From contig ML133440.1 of the NCBI GenBank assembly GCA_003864495.1, forward strand, positions 172,665-236,664: 64,000 bases of DNA, given 5' to 3'. The translations under genes and the position numbers were made by a program. This document shows, in pieces, positions 34,457 to 47,900 of this stretch. The notes below the pieces were generated by a model. It did no database searches. It saw only the letters and a program-made list of their open reading frames with translations, and was not told where the DNA came from. The DNA comes from Nemopilema nomurai. Its lineage: Eukaryota; Cnidaria; Scyphozoa; Rhizostomeae; Rhizostomatidae. Within the stretch, counting starts at the first letter, position 1; the number at the start of each line of letters is the position of its first letter.

Positions 34457-37400
34457 ATGGTCAGAACTGGACAAGGTATGTTTCGATACATTACATGCAA
34501 CCGGGCATGTTCCTAGATGCACTTTTCGAATAAATTTGTGGGAGGCGCAAATTCAAACAGCTGTCACATTAAATAAAGGATATTCCTTGCGAAGGATATT
34601 CCTTTCAAGACCTCTCTTCGCTATCAATCTTGTTAATGGACAAACTCCGGTAAGAAAATGTTTGGGTGTAAAATGTACGTTAACTTCCGCTGTTTCTGTT
34701 TATAAGAAGCTTGATTGGCCAAGACCAGGAAAGTCATCATCTATCTGTAGTCTACTTCTTCTTCAAGTGCCTTGTCCTTTAAGGACGTTGACGATCGTAG
34801 ACCTCCAGTTCAAACTATCTTTAGTTGTCATCAGCAAAACCTGGCTCTCTACCTTCATCCATTTACTTAAGCTGGTAATGTAAGTAAGTCTTTGCCTTCC
34901 CCTGGCCCTTTCCCTTCGATCTCCCTAGTCACACTAAGATGCACTAACACTTCCTTGCGCATAACATGCCCCAAAAATTCGAGTTGCCTCTTCCGGATCG
35001 CCCTCAGAAGGGTGCGCTTAGTCTCTGCCCTCTCGAGAACCTGATCATGCGTTTTCTTCTCTATCCAAGATATTCTTAACATTCTCCTATAGAACCACAT
35101 CTTTTCTCCATTGCTTGGGATATCGTCCACCACTCGCTACCATATTTGAGGATGGATAACACATAGCAGTTCAGCACCCTAATCCTGAGTGACATGGATA
35201 TCTTGTTATTTTTAAAAATACTTCCTATTCTTTCAAATGCCTCTTTTGCCATCCCAATTGGCTTTCTGATTTCAGGTTCACAAATACCATCCGATGTTAT
35301 CGTACTACCAAGATAGTTAAATTTATCTACTTGCTTTGCAGGTCTGTTATCAATGACTAAATTACATTGTTTTGGTGTGTGGTCTTTGCTAATAACTATA
35401 CATTCAGTCTTTTTGCAGTTTATTGACAAACCATACCCTTTACTAGTATCTACAACTTTATCTAATATTTCTTGAAGCTTTTCTTGTGATCCCGCAATAA
35501 ATGCTGTGTCATCCGCATATTTTAAGTTGTTAGCATTTTTCCCCCCAACAGCTACCCCTTGAAATGGTGCTATTTTTCTGAGAATAAGACAAAGAAAGAA
35601 TCCTAGGAAGAATGAGATCCTTGAACCTAGCATTCTTGGCACAACCATCAACCACCCACGAAATGGTCGTGTAAGCTTTTTCTCCCCATAGCCAAGTAGC
35701 GTAAAGATCAATAAATCTTTTTTAGACACCATTGTCTGTTCATAAATAAACGTCAGAAGCTGGTCACTGGTTACTTTGTCCTACAACTCGAAAACAAGGC
35801 AGTAGTTTGTGATTCATGAAAATGATTTGCGTAACAGTGGCGTACCCTGAGCGTAAGAAGAGGATTTTTACCAGATGGTTAACCATTTTGAGAATAGCGC
35901 CTCGCATTCCCATCATGGCCAAACAGAACATCGAACATAAAATTTTTTAATAAATATATCACATGTTTTACTATAGCCATATCGATACGTTTGTTACCAA
36001 GGGTGAAACAAAATGTTGCAAAGCCCTAAAGAATCTTCTATCCAAAGGAATTTGTCAATCAATTATTGCGTGTGAGTCAACCAGCGCATTGGTCACTCAA
36101 AAGTTGCTCCCCCCATTTTTATCCAATTATAATTTTAAAATTCGGCAAACCCGTGAGAATTAGGTATTGGTAAATTCTATACCACACAAATTGAAAGTAA
36201 AAGATTTATTTAAATCAATAAGAGTACAATCTCTGAGCTGATTAACATTGTCAGATCTTCTATAACGATTTAATGGTCCAAATTATGATAGTATTCTGAT
36301 AAACTGCATGCATGTGGAAATGGTACCCTAAAATGGCCAACCCCCTTACCTTCTATATTTGAGAATGTTTCAATAAACATTCCTCATTGAGTACCTTCGC
36401 CTGGCACCCCACCTGAAATTTGAAATGCATTTATGCAATCATCTCATGCCCTTCTACCTGTATAAGCAAACAGTCAATGTCTTCTTCTACTTGTTTGAAT
36501 CCATACTTTGAATACTCCTGCTGGGATACAATTCAGCTAGGGCATGCGGATCGGCAACTCAGTAATTGGTCATGCGACTTTGCTTCCTTTTCTACGCTCT
36601 ATGTTGTAAATGAAAATATGGAGCAATCACTCAACAGCATGATCGATTATTCACTGATACAACCATCCACTTTATATTCCTGTAAGCCAGGAGGTTGTGA
36701 TTTTCCTTACATACATGTTAGCCATAACTTGGTATTCGGCACGCAATATACACTTTACGCAATTTTTAAAAGAAGTCATTCCTTACGTCCCCCCTTTCTA
36801 ACAATGCTGGATCCGGCACTGGAGGTTGTGATTTTCTTACATACAAGCTGGCTATATCTTGATATGTTACTTCACTACGGCAAAAGGGAGTGCCATATTA
36901 ATGATGACGCTTTTTCAATTCTAATTTCTTAATGCATTGGAATTCATTACTGAATTTGTTCACTCCATTCTATTCTAAGAGACTGCGGAAACTTAGTTCT
37001 TTCAGGCTGAAAAACGTTTTTTAAACTGACGCTCCTTGTGGTATGCAAACGGCGAAAGATAACAAAAACGCAGAATAAAATGAATAGTCAGCTGTTATTT
37101 CAGAGGCACTGGAGGGTTGGAAGAAGCGCACATGATTGTTCTTTGCATCATGTAAATAACAGTCTACATGAAAAATAACAGTTTGCGTCTTCATACAATG
37201 AATAGATTTTGCGAGTAAATATAGATAGAATCCAAGAATCCTAGATTGAAAGAAGACCTAGCATGCCCAATATGGCAAAGTCTTTCGTCAGTATAGATTG
37301 GGTGCAATTTTAGTTCTTTAAAAGGTACTGCCCTTAAGCGGAGTTATACTTAATACTAAAGAACATTCTATGCAGAAATTCATTTTCAGGAAGAGGATTG

Positions 37401-40400
37401 CAGAAAAACCTTCTGACAACCTCTGGCAAACAAGTTAAAGGCAGTACGCTTTTCGCTGACATCAGAAATGAGTCAAAAGAATTGATCAAACTGGCTTTTG
37501 GAACTGGTCTCAACTCGTTCTTTGCATTCTTCATACCAGTATCCACTGTGCTTATTGTTGGACACATGGGAAAGGTCTACCTTGCAGCCATTGGACTGGG
37601 CATTTCTGTGTGCAATTTGACAGGAAATTATTTGGTAACTGGAATGACATCTGTCACCGAAACCCTGTGCTCGCAAGCATATGGTGCGAAGAACTTTGAG
37701 AGATTTGGAATCGTAATACAGAGATCGGTCGTCATAACATTTGTATGCATTCTTCCATCATGTGCGCTTTGGATCAATGTTGAAGAAATACTTGTGTTCT
37801 TAGGACAAGACAAGAAAGTTTCACAGTAGGCCCTTCAATGTTTTCTTTGGTTTTCTTAGCATTTTCAGAAAAATAATTTGCAAAGCTATCACATACAGTT
37901 TTAAACGCTTATAAAATAGTAAACCATTCAGCAAAATATTCAATTTAAGCATTAATCTTTATATTGGAAGCTTTAAGAGTCGCATGTTTCTGATTGCCTT
38001 TATTTCTATTATAGTCTCTCTATCATTGATTTAAATTGTAATGTCGCTCGGTATTTACAAAACTCTTCCTCTCTTGATTTCCTTTTGCAGACTTGCAGGT
38101 AGTTTCGCAATTTGCTACATCCCCGGCTTGATGGTAAGACATTTGTCATTAACGTCCACTAAATACTGTCACTGTCAGTGCAGCTACCTTTCTCAAAATT
38201 GGTAAAATCAAGTGATGAGCACTTCTTTCTATTCCTTAATAATAAGCACTGATCTCTTCAACGATACAACACCTTTAGGCTAAAATTTCGACAATAGTCC
38301 AGATATCTGTATAATTTCTTGTAGTTTTGCTGAAGATAGTCCTCTGTTCCTACAGGTATCGATATATTTAAACACCCTCATGTTATGATCAATTCAATCT
38401 ATTATGATCAATATTGTTCAAAAACGAAGGCTTGAGCCTAAAATCCTCTTCCCCTTTGCAGTTATTCATACTTTTCAGTGTGCTTACAAGGTTTCTGGCC
38501 TGTCAGGCAAGTATCTATAGGCTTCTTTGTCTCAATGCAATAGATAACTATAGATGACTCAGTGCTTTTCGTTCTTAATGTGTCCTGGCTTGGTAATTAC
38601 TTTGTAAACTTCCAATATTTTCCATTCCTGGAAGACAGGAATAAATAGTTACGAAACATGTAATGCTTCCATTTAGTTTATTGTCAATGACCAATTCTAA
38701 GTCAGATATATTTAGTTGAATACTCTTCTCCACTCAAATGATGCTACCCTTGTGTGTCGAAAAAATAAACCTTTCTCTGTTTCACTTTTCCACAGGCTGT
38801 TACTTACCCAATTATATTGGGCTCAGTTCTTGCATTTGTGGTTAATGGGGTTTTCTGCTACCTCTTTATCTACGTCTGCAATTTTGGAATCAGGTACCAT
38901 TCCATTAGCACTTATCTACTGAATTCGGGGCAATGTTTTTGCAGCCATTTTTGATTGCATTGATACATATTTAACCAAATTATCACCATTTAGAATAACT
39001 CACCACAATTGATATCCTTTAGCCACGAATATTCCAAAAAAATAATCTTGAGTTTAACAGCATTCAGGTTTACCTCAGCGTAGAGAAAAAGACAATCTTA
39101 AGAAGTAATGCAGCAAAGGAAAGTTTTGAATTGACCCTTCTGATCAAACTCTACTTTGACATCATGTTTGACTTTCTTTTCTTGCAGGGGTGCAGCATTT
39201 GCTCTGAACTTGTCATACTTTGCGTTTTGCTTCTTTGTTCTCTTCGTCATCCACCAGAACAAGCTACACCATCAAACTTGGCATGGTTTGTTACTCTTTG
39301 CTCCTGGTTCATATTCCTTTGCCATTTCATCGTAATCAAAGTCGTCGTTTCTATCAAAACAGGACATTTACCTTCCTTTAACGATGATCAAAGCCCGTTG
39401 TGACCCTTTTTCTCAAATCTTTTAGGTTGGTCTAGACAATGCCTTTTTGAATGGAAAGAGTATATGTTTCTTGGGATTCCTGCAATCTGCATGATGATAA
39501 TGGAATGGGTTCTCATTCAGCTAGGCATATTCTTGTTAGGTAATTGCTTCGTTTACTGTTATGTCGATCTTTGAAATACTATCAGTACTTCGAATACTTC
39601 TAGCTTAATGGAAAAAGAATTTTACAAAGTCTGCAACCAAGTGGAAGCCTAGGATCAAAATGTGAATTTTTCAAGAATTCCTAGAACACAAAAACAGGTA
39701 AATCTGTTAAACGATTTATCGAACAAGAAATTTTACATAAACAAATATCTTATCACTTCATAGATCCAATCCCTCCTTTCAATTCGATTACCAAGCAAGT
39801 TCATATATTTCCTAAGATTTTAGCATACCATCAACACTAACAAAAGATTAAAGATGGGCTGTAACGATATTTGATCTTTTAGGAAAAGTTGGAAGAACAG
39901 AACAAGCTACTATTATTATATCGAGTAATTTGAATGGGATGTTTTATTTCGTAAGTTCAGAGAAATTATAGTCTTTCTTGTTCTAATTTGTTGAGACATG
40001 CTTGTTTTTCAGCAACAAACGTATCGTGGAACACGCTGCTCATTGTAATACAACCGCAACAATATGTCTCGATTTCATAGTGTTTTTCTTGTCTCTTTAC
40101 AATTTTACGTAAGCTACCAAATAGATTGTCTATCAGCCATGTTACCAAAATGCTTTTCTTGCATCTCTCCTTTAGAAAACAAATGCTTCATGATACATTT
40201 ATGCTTCTAAAAAAATGATCGTTCTTAAAGCTAAGTTAATAAGATTCAATTAATCCTGACAAAACTCTTGAGGTATCGTTTGGCGTTTCAATTGGCACTG
40301 CTGTCAGAGTTGGCACTTTTCTTGGAGCAGGACGCCCTGAAATAGCAAAAGTGACAATAAAGGCTAGCTTGCTGATTTCAGGTAACAAGCACTGACTTTT

Positions 40401-43400
40401 AGCAGCAAAATTAATCATATTATTTTTAAGTTGTATAAGCATTCAACAGATTTTTTCAAATGGTTATAGCTTTTTAGTATGTTTTGTTGGACACATTTAA
40501 ATTTGTCCGATGCAATGTATACATATAATGATATCATTTTTCAAATTGGGAGGTTTAAAGTAAGCTGAGGCTAAAATTTTATACAAGCCTCCGAGTACGG
40601 TGTTGTCGATACGATATTGTAGATTTATCAGCAATACAGCTCAAAGGCAAAAGGTTTTTTTATATTTCTCCTGGATTCAGAGCTGTTTCAGCCAGTTGTC
40701 TCATAAGTATGCCATATTATCTTTATCAAATTGGAATTGCGGTTTTTAAATTGGAAAAAAGAAAGCAGAAGGTTTTTTCTCTTGGAAGCTGTCTCGTAGT
40801 CATATAAAAAATATGTAACCTTGTCTTTTCCACTTTTCGACTGTTGCAGCTGCAATTACCGTGACATGTGCGTTGGCAATAATTGGAGCGAGACATGTGA
40901 TTAGTCATTTGTTTACAAATGATCGGTATGCAATTATTGTACATGTTAATTTGTTTGATTTGTTTTGCGATCAATTGCTGTGCGTACAATGTAGTCTTAA
41001 TGTAAAAAGTTTTAAGCTGCATTGCAAACCAGTAGGCCTATTTCGGGTTATATGCTGTCAATTTGAAATGCAAGTATAGATTGAAGTTTTAATCGAAGCG
41101 ATTCAAGTCAAAGAATTATTGTACGCTGAACTGGTGCAGACATATTTTAGGTATCATTTATGACTGATTAATTCTAATTGATCTTTTCTAATGTCTGTTT
41201 AGCGCTGTGGCTGAATTAGAGTCAAAGGATGCCTTTGTTTTGGGTCCACAGGTGGTTTTCGATGGACTTCAGGTTGAATTTTCCACTACTTGACTTTTTT
41301 TCCTTATATACCACCTTCCTCCTTTTCTTCTATGGTGAAGTCATCCCAAAAACACTATGTTAACCAATCTTGTTATCCAACCTTTTATTTATTATACATT
41401 ACATATTTTAAGTTTTTGAAAATTCAAAATTTTTCTTTGTCCTATTGATGCATACCAGTGTTTACAATAATTTACAAAATTGAAATAAAACATTCAACTG
41501 GCGTTTGACTTATTTCCTTCAAGCAACTGGAGATTTAATTCATTTGCATTCAGTGTTAAGGATTGTTAATGCCATGTTATTGTTATGTTAATGTTATTAC
41601 GAGTAAGTTTGTAAGTTAAGGTTACCTGCTCAAAGTCTTTCTTCCATAACCCCATTTACGTGGTTAATTGCGCATAGCATTCTATTACTAAAACTGTGCA
41701 CACCATCTGTACCCGCTGTTTAAACCAACCTTTATTTCTTCCGTAGTCTCTTCTATTCCATTTGATCCGTTTATCCACATCATTTCTGCCTCTTGTTTCC
41801 GTTAGTTTTCTGCAATTCAGCCCCAAAATGTTCGCACTCTTCTTACTGCCTTCCTCTCTTAGCTCCAGAATTTATTTTGTTTTCCTTTCCACAAGCAATG
41901 AAATAAGAGAAAGATTTTACGTCTACCATACAGATTATTCAAGAGAATGTACATGCATTTGGCTGTCTTGTCATTCAGATGCGTGATCGTTTTCTACATA
42001 TTGTGTTATGGATTTCTCTTTCTCCTTTTCAAATCTTAAAATCTAGTGAAAAATAAAACATTGATTGATTCACATTTTTTGTTAAATTAGAGATCTCATA
42101 TTTCAATCCTTAATGTGATTTTCATACAGTTTTAGGTAATTGAAATTGAAATTATTATACTTTGAAGGTGATTCTGATGGGGACAGCTCGAGGGATTGGT
42201 TATCAAAAATATGGCGCATTCATCAATTTCGTCGCTTTCATTTTCATTGGAGTGCCTCTTCTTCTGGTTTTATTCTACGAAGCACACATGGCTTTCTTTG
42301 GTAACCTGGCTGGATCCATTTGTTTTCGTTTTGATATTTTCTACTGCAAGGAGACGATAAAAAGCAACTAGAAGATTATTCCACGTATTATTTGTCAATT
42401 CTGTGTCCATATCTTTCAGCTGTTCGTGTTTCAGTGTCTGCGGCTGTCTTTTGTCAAGTAAGTTGCAGTTAAAAAAAATCAACTATGGTACCAGCTTATA
42501 TGAATGAAAATTATAATATTATATTGTAACAGACCTTAATCTTTTTGTCTGTCAGCATTTAGTGCCATTAGCTGGTATACAACCTCCAACATGGCAAGAG
42601 GCCTGTTTTATACATGCCAAAAGTCACAAGACAAATCGACAATGAAGATTATTTTACTTCCTTCAGATACTTGGACTATCAATTTTGCTTTACAAATCTG
42701 ACTGGACAACACTTTCAAGTATGGTAAGCTCATAAGAAAATGATCTTCTGCTTTCTTTGTTGCATAAATAAATCTTAAAATTTAAGAGAGAGGAAAGTGC
42801 CGTGTCGAGAATGTTGTGTTCAATGATGCTTGCTGCTGCAAGTTCTTTATTTGAAAAACAATTTGGAAATCTTGGAATAAGAACGAAACTACTACAATTT
42901 TTAATTTATAAGCTCCCATTGATTTTTATAAATTATCACTTAGGCAAAAGAGAGGGGTCGTATTTCCTTAGAAAGGAGCCTGTCCGAGATTGCAGAAGAT
43001 GCTTTGAAACTCAAAGGTAACTTTATCATTCTCAGAAATATGTTTCCAGCCTATTTAGCACATATATATATATATATATGTATGAGCTCTATTTCTTATA
43101 TTATAAGGCAATCTGTACTTGTGATTTTATCTCAAAGCCTTATTATAGGCAATAAAAGTCCCAGTATAACATTATGAAGAATCCTCCCAGTATTTGCACT
43201 TATAAGCCAATATGAAGATTTTATGGCATCAATGCTTAACGTCAGCTTTTCATTTTAGACTATCGAGTTAATGATTCAGACGAAAGTGGAGGCTTCTTGC
43301 AAGATAGGGAATCAGAAAATCTGAAGGCAAAGGATTCGACGAAAACTCCTTCCGAGGCAGACACATTGGTTAAAGTACTAACTGTGTGTTTTTTCTTTTC

Positions 43401-43440
43401 GTTAGTTCTAGCTTCGCTATTAACGAAAATATATCTTTGA
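34457..43440 (+). CDS. G5: MATE/SLC47-type transporter, complete type A copy (552 aa, 16 exons)
   Basis: Exons: 34457-34475, 37390-37825, 38091-38133, 38462-38506, 38796-38893, 39188-39285, 39426-39539, 39883-39950, 40273-40381, 40850-40925, 41203-41272, 42168-42300, 42420-42457, 42667-42723, 42944-43016, 43259-43440. They total 1659 bases, in phase throughout. It starts MVRTGQGRGLQKNLL. SQAYGAKN lies in exon 2. TM7 has E273 but Q278 where human MATE1 has Glu278, and D389 falls at the Glu389 position. Exon 16 ends with a helix and KIYL. The end of exon 2 (37735-37825, encoding CALWINVEEILVFLGQDKK) matches G3 rather than the sister copies. Intron 1 contains an antisense LINE block. Exon 9 has a GAG acceptor, exon 12 an AAG acceptor, and intron 4 a GC donor. 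From exon 5 on, and through its 3' flank, it is nearly identical to G1. Confidence 0.88.
34750..35740 (-). mobile_element. Degenerate LINE, reverse-transcriptase C-terminal half, in G5 intron 1
   Basis: The minus strand encodes NLKYADDTAFIAGS (the YADD catalytic motif of reverse transcriptase), GLSINCKKTECIVIS, FNYLGSTITSDG and, after a one-base frame change near 35100, MWFYRRMLRISWIEKK and RKRQLEFLGHVMRKE. This order is typical of non-LTR retrotransposons widespread in invertebrates. It is 5'-truncated (no endonuclease domain or fingers region) and frameshifted, so inactive. Its 3' end carries a GAAGAAG run. Two near-identical copies at 51320-52300 and 54297-55290 share the frameshift, showing they spread by segmental duplication rather than new insertion. 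Confidence 0.85.
36420..36932 (+). other. Long open frame (170 codons) of unknown nature in G5 intron 1
   Basis: The stretch from MKCIYAIISCPSTCIS to FSILIS has no recognisable domain. It contains an imperfect internal duplication (GCDFPYIHVSHNL against VVIFLHTSWLYL), mirrored at DNA level. The duplicate at 52967-53551 is longer (194 codons), while the third (about 55963-56500) is interrupted by small deletions. Its position inside an intron, its Cys/Ser-rich low-information sequence and the lack of selection evidence favour chance. Confidence 0.15.
43059..43082. repeat. TA microsatellite in intron 15 of G5
   Basis: A TA run at the site orthologous to those in G1, G4 and G7; intermediate length. 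Confidence 0.85.
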
Positions 43441-44902
43441 TTAGGAGCTAGTTAGCTTTCTCATGAAAATTGTCTTCATTCATGATCTCTGATATGATCT
43501 TTGATACAAATGGTCCTCTACTTTTTTTGCATAGCCTAAGTCAAAATTCCGCTTGAAAGAGGCTTGCTTTTTAGGGGTATGTCTTTTGCTGAAAATTTCA
43601 CCTTTATCGATGCATCATTAGCTGCGGAAAGACACAGGAAATAAACAGATACTACATTGTGTAGCTAGATGACGGGAAACCGAAAGTATTATTGTCTCTA
43701 TCAAAAAAGCTACAGAGGATCCGTGCAGATACTGAGCAAGCTTTAAACGCGACTATTACAAAGGTATAATTTTTGCGCTTCACCGGCAATGCTAAAAACA
43801 ATCAGGAGAATCTGTGACAATGCTAATTTTCTCAGCAAACGGATAATAATTAGAGATGAACTGATGCATGCAAAGGAAAGTTGGTCGGTAAATGTTATTG
43901 CTTCTCGGTTGATGCGTTTCCTGGTTTTATATCTCATTTGCTCAAAATCAACAAAATCATATTGATAAAACAGCTGAAATTCACAGTATACAACTGCAAA
44001 CTGAGATAAATGAGACGAATTTGTTTTGTAAAGTCCTAATCTTCTCTTTCTGAAGATAGCTTGAAATAATAACGCAACTAGTACTAGTTTTCAATGGATT
44101 GTACATTAGCTAAGTAACTTGTTTTTGGACCAACATAAAAAGTGAACTGGCCGCTTTTGCCCCGAGTACCCAACTTCCCCGTCCTTTAACTTTCCGAGCT
44201 TTGTGGTAAGGATTCGCTTACGACAACAGTGTTCGCGAAACAAACTTGCTTTTGGTGCCTCAAGGAGTTTGCTCCGATTGCGTTGCATCCATTTTATTGT
44301 CGAGTGGAGTCAAAGCTGTAAGTTAGCTGAAACTGGCACTCGGGAAAACTTATGGAATGGGCGTGTAGGGGTTTTATCCTTTTTGGTTGCTGTTGTCAAG
44401 AGCGAATTGGATTAGCCAATGTGATTACATCTCTAGTCAGAATATAATGCGCATGCACAACGGCCTCGATGCGGAGGGGATGAAGAATCGAGAGGTATTT
44501 ATCTGAAACCGCTAATTTGGTGGTATTGAATCATTTCCCACAATTGTCTTTTAGTGACTTGAAGGTCCAGCTTTAGCCTTTGCTAATTTCCACGATGTGA
44601 TATTTACCACTATTCCGGCTGCTAGACTCAACACGCAATTTCGATCCATTTCCACCTCATCGAATTGGAGAAAGACACATGAATCTCGCAAACAGATGGG
44701 AAATATTTGCTTTTCATTTCAAATTTGTTTCAAGAATCCCGCGAAAGTTTTTTAGGCATAAATCTTTCACATCACTGTTGCGTTAGGGGTGCAATTAGTG
44801 GTTGATTATATCATTCGGATGGGTGAGTACAATGCCATTATTTTTGTTGTCTGCCAAAGACCATGCGAATTACGGATTGGAGCGACATCAGGTCATACAG
44901 CG
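43441..44902. other. Spacer between G5 and G6
   Basis: A near copy of 4567-6024. It contains the degraded open-frame relic (43675-43890) and the 5' flank of G6. In this copy one base is missing just before the start exon (about 44894), which puts the upstream ATG at 44819 in frame with the G6 start. Confidence 0.5.
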
Positions 44903-47900
44903 ATGGTCAGAACTGGACAAGGTATGTTTCGATACTTTACATGCAACCGGGCATGTTCCTAGATGTGCTCTTCGAATAACTTTGTGTGACGGGCAAATTC
45001 AAACAGCTTAAATAAAGGCCACAACTTACTCTTTAATGCATGCAAAAGATCACAGTTACTGAATGTCTCCACATTCGCTAGAGTATCTTTCGCTTACCAC
45101 CAACTCAAGAAATAAATTGGCCTCACGCGAATGGTATGTGCCAACATAAAATAGAAAAGCAAATACACGTGTGTTTGCTAACTTATATGATCGAGATTCA
45201 AATACTGTTTTATGGCAATGTAAGACAAGCAGGAAACAAGTTTAGTTATGTCTTAAAGCTTAGTCTGCAATTACTGTTAATTGCAAATACACATGATTGG
45301 CACACCGAAGTGAAGAAATGATGCCTCCAAAGCTTTTTCTGCCCAGCATCACGAACTAAGTATTGGTTTTTCTCCGTGCGCAGGATATGCCTTTCAAGAC
45401 CTCTCCTCGCTATCAATTTCTTTAATGGGTAGACCTCGGTAATAAACTTTTTTGTGTAAAATGTACTTTAACTTTCGCTGTTTCTGTTAAATGAGTAGCT
45501 TGATTGGCCAAGAAAAGGAAAGTCATCATCTACCTGTAGTACAATGCCTGCCAAATGTCCTTGGAACACCTCAGTATTTTCTCTGGTTTTTGCATTTTTC
45601 ATTTCTTTGACACGCCACAAGCTGTTAATCCCCCTCCTCCCCCCTAAAACAATGTTGGTAACAAAGTATAGCATCCAGTCAATCTGGGGAAAAAGTTTGG
45701 TGTAAAATCAGCAACACAACATTGTTCGAAAGGGGGGAGGGGGATGAGTGAACGCGAGTCAAAGAATTGTCGCAAATGTGACAACAATTTTTGCAGGCAT
45801 TGTACCTTGCTCAAAAAGCAACGCTCTATGTACCGCATGCCATTGTTTGCACAAACACCAACCGTCCATGCATTGGTCGCGTAAGCTTTTGTTCCCCATA
45901 GCCAACTAGCGTAAAGATTAATAAATCTTTGTGAAGACACCATTATCTGTTCATAGAAAATCGTCAGAAGCTGGTCACTGGTCACTTTGTCCTACAACCC
46001 GAAAAATGGAATTAATTTGCATAACAGTTACACTCCTATCATCCCCTTTGAACACACTTTGAAACTAAAATCATATAATGACAATGAGACAAGTTTTTCT
46101 ACAACCATATCGATACGTATGTTATCAAGGGTGAAACCAGTTGTTGGCAAGCGCTAAAGAATCTTTTATCCAAAGGAATTTGTCAATCAATTATTGCGTG
46201 TGAGTCAAATTATTGCGTGTGCGTCAACCAGCGCATTGTTCACACAGAAGTTGCTTCCCACTTTTGTCTAAAGATAATTTAAAAATTCAGCAAACACTGA
46301 GCTATGCAAAGAGAAAAAATATTGGTCAATTCTATACCACACAAATGAAAATTAAAAGATTTCTTCAAAATATACCTTTCGTGATACCCCCTGGGGGGGA
46401 ACCCCCTATATTTAGATAAATCAGAGTACAATCTCTGAGCTGATTAACATTGTCAGATCTTCTATAATGATTTCATGGTCCAAATTATGATAGTATTCTG
46501 ATAAACTGCATGCATGTGAGAATGGGACCCTAAATCGGCCAACCCCCTAATCTTCTATATTTGAGAATGCTTCTATTACCATTCTATAACTATTACCATT
46601 CCTTCACTTGGCATTCCACCTGAAATTTGAAATGCATTTATGCAATCATCTCATGCCTTCCTATCTGTCTAACCATACAGTTAGGGGGCGCATGCACTCC
46701 TAATTTGCAGAGCAATTATTATTTTCTACTGAATTTTGCGCTTAAGGATATGGATTAAAGGTATTGGCGATAGGCCCCTCCCCTGCTACAACGCAATGGA
46801 GCACAAACGTAAACTCAATTTTTTTCTATACTGCACAATGTTCCCTGGACTTCAATAGGATCAGATCTTCCGGCTTTGAAAAACTGCACTCGCTCTTAAA
46901 AAACTTGTTTGTGATCCCGTGTATCCTCTTCGCTATGTAAACAATTTCTACCGTAGATCTATGAGCGAGCCTCATTTAAATGACTCAGTTTTAATGTACA
47001 TTCGTAGAGACATCAAGTTAGATTTTGAGAAAATAATCGATATTTATGCATCAAGACATTCCAGGAGAATGCTCTTTATCAACCCCTTTGAGGCGATGAA
47101 ATGAATATTATACTGAAACTTTCATTGTTATACTCGTGGCTTTCTTGTTAAATGCATGCTTGTGTTTATATTTTTGTTTTGTTGAAAAATCTTTAGATAA
47201 ACAGTAGATGATACACACCTTCCTCGTGTTTTCTTCACCCGATTGTACACAGTCTGTCGCTAGCAGATGCGATGGGGATGTGGCTTGGCTTGCTAATTCA
47301 AGTTATAAACTTAAAATGGAGTGGCATCTGAGCCAACTTGGTTGACTCTCATTTTGTTCTTACGCTCAAACAGTCTCCTAGAGACAAATTTAAGGATTCT
47401 AAACCAATTAAAGACCTCATGAATGGCGAAATCGCAAGAGGTTACGGAAGCTTTGCCCCCTGACCCCTTGACCTCTACCACCGCCTGGCCTTTGACCCTT
47501 GGGGCCTTGCAGATCCCAGAGCCCCAGTTGTATTAAAGCATTCGGCACGCAATATACACTTTACGCAATTTTTAAAAGAAGTCATCCCTTACGTCCCCCC
47601 TTTCTAACAATGCTGGATCCGGCACTGGAGGTTGCGATTTTTTTTACATACATGTTGGCCATATCTTGATATCTTACTTTACTACGGCAAAAGGGAGTGC
47701 CATATTAATGATGACACTTTTTCAAAACTAATTTCGCCACTTTTTGATGCATTGGAATTCATTACTGAATTTGTTCACCCCCTTCTATTCCACAAGACTG
47801 CGGAAACTTAGTTCTTGCAGGCTGAAAAAAGTTTTGCAACCGACGCTCCTTGTGGTATGCAAACGACGGAATATGACGAAAAGCTGATGAAATTAATAGC

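Larger units (their letters stand above)
34276..37390. repeat. Duplicated LINE-bearing intron-1 block, copy 1
   Basis: Contains the G5 first exon, the LINE and DNA up to exon 2. It is copied at 53816-56927 and, without its first 480 bases, at 51320-53815. The last third (36734-37390) also precedes G6 exon 2 at 47540-48202. Confidence 0.85.

Noticed and set aside
34536..34883. 115-codon open frame downstream of the MVRTGQ exon (also 54076-54423)
   Set aside because: It begins in intron 1 and ends inside the antisense LINE; no motif, and its repetition is explained by segmental duplication.
37334..37567. Minus-strand open frames opposite exon 2 in G4-G7
   Set aside because: Mirror frames of a conserved coding exon. 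They recur only because exon 2 recurs.
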